Source: an uncultured Prevotellaceae bacterium (GTDB taxonomy: Bacteria > Bacteroidota > Bacteroidia > Bacteroidales > Bacteroidaceae). Taken from it: a DNA stretch of 64,000 nt. The stretch covers positions 102,896 through 166,895 of the forward strand of contig CADAKX010000002.1 of the NCBI GenBank assembly GCA_902788605.1. The letters are read 5' to 3'. The notes below the pieces were generated by a model. It was not told the DNA's origin. It saw only the letters and a list, made by a program, of their open reading frames with translations, and ran no database searches. The translations under genes were made by a program, and so were the position numbers. The first letter of the stretch is position 1. Every line of letters starts with the position of its first letter. Of the stretch, positions 18,786 to 26,490 are shown piece by piece.

Positions 18786-21251
18786 TTATTTGACTGTCGT
18801 CCTTCGGTCGCGAATCAGTTTGATCTCGCGGAGCAAGTCTTCATAGTGCAACTTGTTGATGCCAGCCTCGGTCTGGGCCCTCTGTTTGCAGAAGTCCTCT
18901 ACCTTTTGCAGGTTCAGCATCATATAGAGCTCAGCGTCGGAGATGCCGAAGTTGGCTGTGTTGCCATTGATGTTGTTATTGGCGGCAGGGTTCACCAGGG
19001 CGTTGGTGAACTTCAGGTAAGAGCGCTGCAGGTTGCGGCGCATCTTGGCCTGCAGGTCGTTGCCATTGACGTCTTTCCATACCTCGGCAAAGAGGTCGTC
19101 GAGATATTCGTCTGCGGGATAGCCGGCATTCTCAACGTTGCGGAGCTTCACGGCTGACATCAGATTTCTCAGCACGTTTTCCTGCATGTCGTTCATCATT
19201 GTTGTGACAATGGTACCTGTCTTCGACATGATATTATCGGGGAAGAGCCATGTGGGCGCCTCAAAGACGTTGCGACCGAGGTAGGCCAGTGCTTCCTTCT
19301 GGCGCTCCTTGGGTACGCCAACGAATGGCTCCAGACCTGGTGTGTTGTTGTTATAGCGTCCACCGATATTGTTGTGAACATGGTTCATATAGCGATTGAA
19401 CTGGTCGCGTACGGCCATCCACATCTCGCGCAGGTCGTCATACTGGTCGTTGTCCTGCTTGGTCCATTTGGGCAGGTTCTCCATCACGCGCTTCAGGTTC
19501 TTGATACCATATTCCGAAGCCTTCACGGCGTCATCACCAAGGTCCTCGGTCTGGGCGCGGGGGTCTTCTCCCCAGCCTTCGCCACCTAGCCACCACAAAC
19601 GGCGGTTGTTGCGCAGAACCTCAGAGGTCTCCTTCATCAGCTTCTCCTTCTCCTCGTACTCGTCCTTGAACTCAGGGCGCCACTGGTAGCCCCACTTGAT
19701 GGCCCAACGATCGTAGTCGTTGATGCGGGGGAAGAGTCCCTTCTCTGAGATATGATCCTCGGGCTGAGCCACGTAGTTGAAGCGGGCATAGTCCATAATA
19801 GAAGAGGTGTGACCATTCTTCTCGACCCAGTTCTTGTCGCGCAACTTCTCAACAGGTGTAGCATTCGAGGCGCACATGTTGTGGCGCAGACCCAGGGTGT
19901 GGCCTACCTCGTGGCTGCTGACGAAGCGGATGAGTTCGCCCATCAACTTGTCGTCGAACTTCATGGTGCGGGCACGTTTGTCCGAAGGACCACATTGCAC
20001 CATATACCACTTGGTTAGGAGGTTCATCACATTATGATACCAGCAGATGTGTGCCTCGATAATCTCGCCAGAACGCGGGTCGATGACGTGAGGGCCATAG
20101 GCATTCTCAATCTCGGCAGGCAGATAGCGCAGACCAGAATAGCGGGCATCCTCCATGCTAACATTGGGGTCGTCCTCGGGTAGCACCTTGGCAACGATGG
20201 CATTCTTGAAGCCGGCAGCCTCGAAAGCCACGTTCCAGTCGTTGACACCCTGAATGAGATAGGGCAGCCACTTCTTGGGTGTAGCGGGGTCGATATAATA
20301 GACAATCTGCTTCTCGGGCTCGGTGAGTTCGCCACGCAGATACTTCTTCTTGTCCTTAGGCACCAGGCGATAGCGGGCGATAAATGACTCGTGCTGCGTC
20401 TTGTGCTGATCGTCGTTGAAACGGGTAAAGCCATTGACGAAGTAACCCACACGCTCGTCCCACAGACGGCCACGCATGGGCTCCTTGGGCAGCAGCACCA
20501 TACTGGTGTTCATGCCCAACGTGATGTTGCCGGCCTGAGAGGCTGGCGACTGACCATTCTGGGCACCATAGGTGCGGGTGGTCACCACCTCGATATTGGT
20601 GGGATAGACCTTCATGGTGTCGATATAGGTGGTGTTGTTCTGAGGACCGCCCAGCTTCAGGTTGTTCTTCAGACTGCTGGCCAGTTCGGTCAGTTTGCTG
20701 GCTCCCTTGAAGAGGGGAGTCACCTCCACCAGGTTGGCATCGTTGGCCTCGTTGTGACCAATGATTTTCAGGTCCATCACAATGGGGTTGATGGTGGACT
20801 GCTCCAGTGTGCGACGGATGTTGTCGTTCTTGTCGGCTTTCTGGGTCACCACATACTGGCGAACCAGAAGTTGGGTGGTGTCGCGCTTCTCGATATAGAA
20901 GGCGATGTCGTTGGCTTCCTCGCCGGCAAACTTGCCGAAGTTCTGGGGAACGGCGGTGAAGCGGTTGACACAGAGGATGAGGCGGCCCAGCATCGAGTCG
21001 GGCACCTCGAAGTAGTACTTGTCCTCGATGTGGCGTACGGTGAAGAGGCCTTTCATCACGGTGCCGCCTTTCTTCACAATCTTTTCGTACTCTGTCTCTT
21101 TCTTGGGTTTCTCTACTTTAGCGGTGTCGGCAGCAATACTGTCTTGTCTGACGGTGTCTTGCTTAATGGTGTCGGACTTGGCCACATGGAACTGTCTGGC
21201 CTGTATGGTTGTGGTCAGCATTAGTCCCATTAATAATGTAATTGTTCTCAT
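18786..21251 (-). CDS. secreted zinc metalloprotease (DUF5117/DUF4953 type)
   Basis: 821 residues. A signal peptide (MRTITLLMGLMLTTTIQA) precedes a charged linker. The catalytic metzincin-like motif HEVGHTLGLRH has His447, Glu448, His451 and His457. The architecture (DUF5118/DUF5117 N-terminal part, catalytic part, DUF4953 C-terminal part) is that of a large Bacteroidetes family of predicted exported zinc-dependent proteases with unknown substrates. It lies 25 bp after the pantothenate kinase gene and 15 bp before the GH127/146-like gene, so all three are probably co-transcribed. Confidence 0.88.
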   Translation of the reverse strand: MRTITLLMGLMLTTTIQARQFHVAKSDTIKQDTVRQDSIAADTAKVEKPKKETEYEKIVKKGGTVMKGLFTVRHIEDKYYFEVPDSMLGRLILCVNRFTAVPQNFGKFAGEEANDIAFYIEKRDTTQLLVRQYVVTQKADKNDNIRRTLEQSTINPIVMDLKIIGHNEANDANLVEVTPLFKGASKLTELASSLKNNLKLGGPQNNTTYIDTMKVYPTNIEVVTTRTYGAQNGQSPASQAGNITLGMNTSMVLLPKEPMRGRLWDERVGYFVNGFTRFNDDQHKTQHESFIARYRLVPKDKKKYLRGELTEPEKQIVYYIDPATPKKWLPYLIQGVNDWNVAFEAAGFKNAIVAKVLPEDDPNVSMEDARYSGLRYLPAEIENAYGPHVIDPRSGEIIEAHICWYHNVMNLLTKWYMVQCGPSDKRARTMKFDDKLMGELIRFVSSHEVGHTLGLRHNMCASNATPVEKLRDKNWVEKNGHTSSIMDYARFNYVAQPEDHISEKGLFPRINDYDRWAIKWGYQWRPEFKDEYEEKEKLMKETSEVLRNNRRLWWLGGEGWGEDPRAQTEDLGDDAVKASEYGIKNLKRVMENLPKWTKQDNDQYDDLREMWMAVRDQFNRYMNHVHNNIGGRYNNNTPGLEPFVGVPKERQKEALAYLGRNVFEAPTWLFPDNIMSKTGTIVTTMMNDMQENVLRNLMSAVKLRNVENAGYPADEYLDDLFAEVWKDVNGNDLQAKMRRNLQRSYLKFTNALVNPAANNNINGNTANFGISDAELYMMLNLQKVEDFCKQRAQTEAGINKLHYEDLLREIKLIRDRRTTVK

Positions 21252-21276
21252 GTTGTTTGGTTGTTGATGTTATTGA

Positions 21277-22107
21277 TTAAGTTGTTTTATCGTAGGCTAA
21301 GGCTGCACCGATGGCGGTGCAGAATTGTGAGTATTTGGGAATATGGAATCGCACGTCGTAGAGCTTTTCCAAAGCGGGGAAAATCTCCTTGCTCTGGGGA
21401 AGTAACGACAGGTTGCCGATGAGTACCATGTCGCGACAACCAGTGCCCTGAGCTGCCAATACGGCTGCAGAACCTATGCTCTGGAGGACCATCGTGATGA
21501 TGCCGCAGGCAATGTCTTCGCGCGAGGCATCGTTCTTGGCATGGGCAAAGAGTGAGGCGGTGGCTTCCATCGGCAAGCCGGGTAGGGGCTGGGCCGAGAT
21601 GTCGCCAATGAGCAGGTTGATGTTCTTGATGTTGCCCTGCTTGGCTAATTCTGATACTTGTTTAATGTCGCTGGTATTCAGCATGATACGGCTAAGACCT
21701 TGAAGTGTTCCTCCACCAATGCCGATACCGCCGATATGGCTGAATTCGTCGCCACGGCACATGACAAACGATGTACCCGTGCCCATCGATACCACAATGG
21801 CGTGGTCCAGGTGACTCTCGTAGCGGGCTCCCAAGGCATCGGCTACGAACTCGTCGCAGCGACTGGTCTTAACGCCGTAGACATCACCCTTGACATAAGC
21901 AGCTCCCACACCTGTCAGCATCACGTGCTCTACTTCCTCGAGTTGCAGGTCGTTGTCATGAAGATACTTGCCAAAGGCACCATAGAGTGAAGTGATGGGG
22001 TCGGCTGCCGTGATACGTATCGGGGCAGTGGGTTTCCCGTCTTTCAGTCCTACTATTTTCGTGGTGCTGATGCCCACGTCTATTCCAATGATTATTCCCA
22101 TACTCAT
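21277..22107 (-). CDS. coaW: type II pantothenate kinase
   Basis: 276 residues from the ATG at 22107 (ATG 22101 also possible). It phosphorylates pantothenate, the first step of CoA synthesis. The ASKHA-fold phosphate loops read IGIDVGISTTKIVG at the start and VVSMGTGTSFV in the middle, with GIGGGTLQGL later, as in the eukaryotic/staphylococcal type II enzymes. The open frame extends to a TTG at 22122, but that codon lies inside the -7 promoter element, so the longer form is rejected. It is divergent from the deoxynucleoside kinase genes and heads the unit with the metalloprotease and GH127/146-like genes. Confidence 0.88.
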   Translation of the reverse strand: MSMGIIIGIDVGISTTKIVGLKDGKPTAPIRITAADPITSLYGAFGKYLHDNDLQLEEVEHVMLTGVGAAYVKGDVYGVKTSRCDEFVADALGARYESHLDHAIVVSMGTGTSFVMCRGDEFSHIGGIGIGGGTLQGLSRIMLNTSDIKQVSELAKQGNIKNINLLIGDISAQPLPGLPMEATASLFAHAKNDASREDIACGIITMVLQSIGSAAVLAAQGTGCRDMVLIGNLSLLPQSKEIFPALEKLYDVRFHIPKYSQFCTAIGAALAYDKTT

Positions 22108-22119
22108 GAATTTTGTCCG

Positions 22120-22150
22120 CAAAGTTACAATTATTTATTCACAATCCAAA
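22120..22150 (-). promoter_or_regulatory. promoter of coaW unit
   Basis: Minus-strand TTTG at 22150-22147 and TAACTTTG at 22127-22120 with a 19-bp spacer, a full consensus match. Transcription should start near 22115, leaving a leader of roughly 8-14 nt. This places the start codon at 22107 or 22101. Confidence 0.8.
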
Positions 22151-22166
22151 ATACATCATTCATTAT

Positions 22167-22197
22167 TTTGCTGCATGAAAGGTTTTTTGTACCTTTG
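22167..22197 (+). promoter_or_regulatory. promoter of deoxynucleoside kinase/GH31/GH3 unit
   Basis: TTTG at 22167-22170 and TACCTTTG at 22190-22197 with a 19-bp spacer. It is divergent from, and interlocked within 20 bp of, the coaW promoter. The first ATG (22217) lies 19 nt after the -7 element. Confidence 0.8.
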
Positions 22198-22216
22198 CCC
22201 TCAGAAACCTTAGAAA

Positions 22217-22837
22217 ATGCATATAGCAGTAGCAGGAAATATTGGAAGTGGAAAGTCGACGCTCACACGCATGCTGGCCCGCCACTATGGCTGGGAGGCA
22301 CGCTTCGAGGCTGTCGACCATAATCCCTATCTGGAAGATTACTACCGGGATATACACCGGTGGTCGTTTAATATGGAGGTGTTCTTTCTCAAAGAGCGCT
22401 TCCGCGATTTGATTGATATCTCGAAGGCTGACCATACCATCATTCAAGACCGCACCATCTTTGAAGGCGTCTATGTCTTTATGCAGAACAATAAAGCCAT
22501 GGGTAACCTGAGTGACCGCGACTATGAGACCTATATGGAACTCTTCGAGCAGATGATGACGGTGGTTCACTATCCCGACTTGATGATCTATCTGCGGGCT
22601 TCGGTGCCGCATCTGGTGGGAAACATTCAGAAGCGTGGGCGAGACTATGAGCAGAGTATGAAGCTGGAATATCTTGAGAACCTGAATCGCCGGTATGACG
22701 AGTTTATATATAAGATGTATAAGGGTCGCGTGATGGTGATCGAGAAGGACGATTTGGATTATCTGAATAATCCCAAGGATTTTGCCCAGATCGTGGACCG
22801 TATTGACGCGACACTTTTCGGACTCTTCCCAGAATAA
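22217..22837 (+). CDS. deoxynucleoside kinase, copy 1
   Basis: A 206-residue kinase of the dCK/dGK/TK2 family that makes dNMPs from salvaged deoxynucleosides. The P-loop GNIGSGKST is at residues 7-15. The substrate-base motif reads IIQDRTIFEG (DRS-type), and the LID arginines lie in QKRGRDYEQ. Length is typical of the bacterial enzymes. The next gene is a clear paralogue 15 bp downstream. In lactobacilli such tandem pairs form a heterodimer (dAK/dGK), which may apply here. Base specificity cannot be read with confidence. Confidence 0.9.
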   Translation: MHIAVAGNIGSGKSTLTRMLARHYGWEARFEAVDHNPYLEDYYRDIHRWSFNMEVFFLKERFRDLIDISKADHTIIQDRTIFEGVYVFMQNNKAMGNLSDRDYETYMELFEQMMTVVHYPDLMIYLRASVPHLVGNIQKRGRDYEQSMKLEYLENLNRRYDEFIYKMYKGRVMVIEKDDLDYLNNPKDFAQIVDRIDATLFGLFPE

Positions 22838-22852
22838 AATAACATCAAGAAT

Positions 22853-23473
22853 ATGCACATCGCAATAGCAGGAAACATTGGAAGTGGTAAGACAACGCTT
22901 ACCAAGATGCTGGCCCATCGGTATGGATGGACGCCAAGGTTCGAACCCGTTGACAACAACCCCTATCTGGAGGACTTCTATGCCGACATGAAGCGCTGGT
23001 CGTTCAACCTTCAGATTTACTTCCTGAACAAGCGTTTCAAGGAGGTGGTGGAGATTGCCAACTCACAGGATACGATTATTCAAGACCGCACCATCTTTGA
23101 GGATGCATGCATCTTTGCACCCAATCTACACGGGCAGGGGATGATGAGTGACCGCGACTTTGCCAACTATAAGGACCTGTTTGACCTGATGATGTCGCTG
23201 GTGAAGTTGCCTGACTTGATGATTTACATCCGTTCGAGCATTCCCACACTGGTGGCACAGATTCAGAAGCGTGGACGCGAATATGAGCAGACCATGCGAC
23301 TGGACTACCTGGAGGGACTGAGTCGCCGTTATGAGGAGTGGATTGCTACTTACAAGGGACAGCTCATCGTGATTGATGGGGACCATTGTAAGTTTGGTGA
23401 TAACCCCGAGGACTTTAAGCAGGTCACCGATATGATTGATGCAAAACTCTTTGGTCTCTTCCCCATGGAATAG
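22853..23473 (+). CDS. deoxynucleoside kinase, copy 2
   Basis: A 206-residue paralogue of the preceding gene with the same start and end (MHIA...GLFP) and the same landmarks: GNIGSGKTT P-loop, DNNPYLEDFYADMKRWSF, IIQDRTIFED and QKRGREYEQ. Differences cluster after the base motif (CIFAPNLHGQGMM here, YVFMQNNKAMGNL in copy 1), the region expected to affect substrate choice. It ends only 4 bp before the GH31 start codon, so all four genes of this strand appear to be one transcript. Confidence 0.9.
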   Translation: MHIAIAGNIGSGKTTLTKMLAHRYGWTPRFEPVDNNPYLEDFYADMKRWSFNLQIYFLNKRFKEVVEIANSQDTIIQDRTIFEDACIFAPNLHGQGMMSDRDFANYKDLFDLMMSLVKLPDLMIYIRSSIPTLVAQIQKRGREYEQTMRLDYLEGLSRRYEEWIATYKGQLIVIDGDHCKFGDNPEDFKQVTDMIDAKLFGLFPME

Positions 23474-23477
23474 CGGT

Positions 23478-26474
23478 ATGAAACGACTAGGAATCCTTGT
23501 ATCTCTCTTTTGTATGTGTTCTCTTTCTGCGCTGGCTGCCAGCGTGGAAAAGAAAGGTAATGTGGTAACTATACGCCCTGATGGTGGACAGGCCAAGGTG
23601 ATTCGCCTGGAGGTGATGAACAATCGCATCATCCGGGTGCGTGCAACCTCCAAGGATAAGTTGCCACAGAAACCTACTTCGCTGATGATTGTGCCGCAAA
23701 CTGCCCCCCAAAAGGGCTGTTACACCGTGACGGATGAAGATACACGCGTAGTGGTGAAAACCAAAGAAGTTAAGGCTGTTGTGCAGAAGACTGATGGTCA
23801 GGTGACGTTCTTCGATGCCGATGGTAAGCAACTGTTGCAGGAGGCCAAAGACGGTAAGCAGTTTTGTGACTTCACAGTGCCTGAACGCGAACTGGGTATG
23901 AAGACTGGCTATACGGTGCCCGAGGAACATAAACACGGTCTCACATGGCTGATGAAGTTTGATTCCTCTGAGGACGAGGCATTCTTCGGACTGGGTCAGC
24001 ACCAGAGTGAGGAGTTCAATATGAAGGGAAAGAACGAGGAGTTGTTTCAGTACAACACGAAGGTCAGCATTCCCTTTGTACTCTCAAATAAGGGCTATGG
24101 CCTGCTGTGGGACGCTTACAGCTACTGTCGCTTTGGTAATCCGAACGACTACCTGCAACTGAATCGCGCCTTCAAACTCTATGACAAGCAGGGTAGGGAA
24201 GGTCATCTGACGGGGACCTATGTGGATGCACGGGGGAGGAAACTGGTGCGCGACGAGGATTCTATCTATTATGAATATGGTACGCCCGAGAAGTCGGAGA
24301 TTGCCTTGAAAACCGACAATGGCGGTATCAAGAACCTGCCGAAGGGATTTTCGTTGGCTGGTGCCAATGTCGTCTATGAAGGCTTTATTGAGCCAATGGA
24401 GAATGGTAGCATCGCCAATAATTATCCATTATCCATTGTCAATTATCAATTTATTCTGTATTACGCTGGCTACATCAAGGTCTATATCGATGGTAAAGAG
24501 GTGGTGCCAGAGCGCTGGCGTACGGCCTGGAACCCCAATGCCTATAAGTTTGAGGCACAGCTGAAGCAGAACACGAAGACGCATCTGCGCATTGAATGGC
24601 AGCCCGATGGCGGTGAGAGTTACTGTGGTCTGCGTGTGGCAGAGCCTCGTTCTGAGGCTGAGCGCAATGCGCTGACCATCTGGTGTGAGATGGCCAAGGA
24701 TATGGACTACTATTTCATTGCCGGAAAGAATCTCGACGAGGTGATTAGTGGCTATCGCACGTTGACGGGGAAGGCGTCACTCTATCCGAAGTGGGCACTG
24801 GGCTTCTGGCAGAGTCGTGAACGCTATAAGACGCAGGACGAACTGGTATCGACATTGGCGGAATTCCGTAAGCGTCAGATTCCTATCGATAATATTGTGC
24901 AGGACTGGAACTACTGGCCCGAGGACCAGTGGGGAAGTCATGAGTTTGAGGCGTCTCGCTATCCCAACCCGCAGCAGATGCTCGACGATGTCCATCAGAT
25001 GCATGGCAGGTTTATGATAAGCGTCTGGCCAAAGTTCTATGTGAACACGGATAACTACAAGGAACTTGATGCCAAAGGTTGGATGTACAACCAATCGCCC
25101 ACGGACGATATCCATGACTGGGTGGGACGTGGCTATAAGAATGGCTTCTATGATGCCTATGACCCGGAGGCCCGCAAGGTGTTCTGGCGTCAGATGGACG
25201 AGAAACTGTATTCTGGACTTGGTAAGGGCGTTGATGCCTGGTGGATGGATGCCTCAGAACCAAATGTCAGAGACTGCACGCCGATGTGGTATCGCAAGGC
25301 GCTTTGCGGTCCCACGGCACTTGGCACGTCAACTGAATATTTCAATGCTTACTCCTTGGTTAACGCGGATGCTATCTATAAGGGACAACGCGGCGTATGG
25401 AAAGGTAAGAACGATGAGCCACGTGTGTTCCTTTTGACACGTAGTGGCTTTGCCGGAGAACAACGCTACTCCACGGCTACATGGAGTGGGGATATTGGTA
25501 CGCGCTGGGAAGATATGCGGGCACAGATGACTGCGGGACTGAACTACTCTTTGTCGGGTATTCCTTTCTGGGGAATGGATCAGGGTGGCTTCTGTGTGGA
25601 GAACCGCTATGTAAGGGCTCAGCAGTTGTTTGACCGTACGGGGCAGGAGAACGAGGACCTGAAGGAGTGGCGTGAGTTGCAGACGCGATGGAACCAGTTT
25701 GGCGCATTCATCCCGCTCTTCCGTAGTCATGGTCAGTGGCCTTTGCGTGAAATATGGAACATCGCACCTGATAACCATCCTGCCTACAAGTCGTTTGTCT
25801 ACTATGACCGCCTGCGTTATCAGTTGATGCCCTATATCTATTCGCTGGCAGGCTGGGCGCATTTCAAGGACTATACCCTGATGCGTGCCTTGGTGATGGA
25901 CTTCAACGGCGACAAGAATGTGGAGAACATCGGCGACCAGTGGATGTTCGGACCGGCGCTGATGGCTTGTCCTGTGGGCTATTATAAGGCTCGCAACCGC
26001 ATTGTCTATACCCCCAAGCAGTGTGGCTGGTACGACCTCTACTCGGGTGAGTACAGAGAGGGCGGAAGTATCCTTGTGGTCGATGCGCCCTATGAGCGTA
26101 TCCCTGTCTTTGTGCGTGAGGGTGCCATCATTCCTTTCGGTCCTGCCATGCAGTGGAGCGATGAGAAACCGGCGGAGCTGATAAACCTCTATGTGTATGG
26201 CGGACAGGATGGTGAGTTCCAACTCTATGAGGATGAGGGAACGAACTATAACTATGAGAAAGGTAAATATGCCACCATCGATATCCGCTATGATGATATT
26301 CATAAGACGGTGACCTTCGGACGACGACAGGGGGCCTTTAAGGGTATGCTAAAGGAACGCCGATTCAATATCGTCTATATCGACAAACATCATGTGTGTG
26401 AGCTGAACCTGGAAAATCCTGATGGACAGATGGTGAAATATAACGGCAAGGAGTTAGTGGTCAATATTGAATAA
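23478..26474 (+). CDS. GH31 alpha-glycosidase with PA14 insert (alpha-xylosidase type)
   Basis: 998 residues from ATG 23478, which starts a clean signal peptide (MKRLGILV, ending near LAAS). The upstream ATG at 23436 would overlap the kinase gene. The GH31 barrel holds the nucleophile Asp591 in WWMDASEP and acid/base Asp672 in TWSGDIG. A PA14-like domain (about residues 300-405; YIKVYIDGKEVVPERW and IEWQPDGGESY) interrupts the N-terminal part, as in the xyloglucan alpha-xylosidase BoGH31A. This supports removal of alpha-1,6-xylose from xyloglucan oligosaccharides. Residues about 312-324 look like a recent in-frame insertion. GH3 follows 16 bp later. Confidence 0.9.
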   Translation: MKRLGILVSLFCMCSLSALAASVEKKGNVVTIRPDGGQAKVIRLEVMNNRIIRVRATSKDKLPQKPTSLMIVPQTAPQKGCYTVTDEDTRVVVKTKEVKAVVQKTDGQVTFFDADGKQLLQEAKDGKQFCDFTVPERELGMKTGYTVPEEHKHGLTWLMKFDSSEDEAFFGLGQHQSEEFNMKGKNEELFQYNTKVSIPFVLSNKGYGLLWDAYSYCRFGNPNDYLQLNRAFKLYDKQGREGHLTGTYVDARGRKLVRDEDSIYYEYGTPEKSEIALKTDNGGIKNLPKGFSLAGANVVYEGFIEPMENGSIANNYPLSIVNYQFILYYAGYIKVYIDGKEVVPERWRTAWNPNAYKFEAQLKQNTKTHLRIEWQPDGGESYCGLRVAEPRSEAERNALTIWCEMAKDMDYYFIAGKNLDEVISGYRTLTGKASLYPKWALGFWQSRERYKTQDELVSTLAEFRKRQIPIDNIVQDWNYWPEDQWGSHEFEASRYPNPQQMLDDVHQMHGRFMISVWPKFYVNTDNYKELDAKGWMYNQSPTDDIHDWVGRGYKNGFYDAYDPEARKVFWRQMDEKLYSGLGKGVDAWWMDASEPNVRDCTPMWYRKALCGPTALGTSTEYFNAYSLVNADAIYKGQRGVWKGKNDEPRVFLLTRSGFAGEQRYSTATWSGDIGTRWEDMRAQMTAGLNYSLSGIPFWGMDQGGFCVENRYVRAQQLFDRTGQENEDLKEWRELQTRWNQFGAFIPLFRSHGQWPLREIWNIAPDNHPAYKSFVYYDRLRYQLMPYIYSLAGWAHFKDYTLMRALVMDFNGDKNVENIGDQWMFGPALMACPVGYYKARNRIVYTPKQCGWYDLYSGEYREGGSILVVDAPYERIPVFVREGAIIPFGPAMQWSDEKPAELINLYVYGGQDGEFQLYEDEGTNYNYEKGKYATIDIRYDDIHKTVTFGRRQGAFKGMLKERRFNIVYIDKHHVCELNLENPDGQMVKYNGKELVVNIE
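24420..24451. repeat. intergenic-type AT word repeat embedded in GH31 coding sequence
   Basis: A 32-bp A/T-rich string of ATTATCC/ATTGTC/AATTATC words lies inside the PA14 part of the GH31 gene. Its reverse complement resembles the low-complexity strings seen between genes elsewhere in this window (12403-12447, 50417-50452). It adds about 12 in-frame codons, and the protein continues normally on both sides. Confidence 0.65.
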
Positions 26475-26490
26475 CGAAATAACGCTTGAT

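Noticed and set aside
22108-22122. TTG start extending the pantothenate kinase
   Set aside because: The codon lies inside a full-consensus -7 promoter element, so it would not be transcribed.
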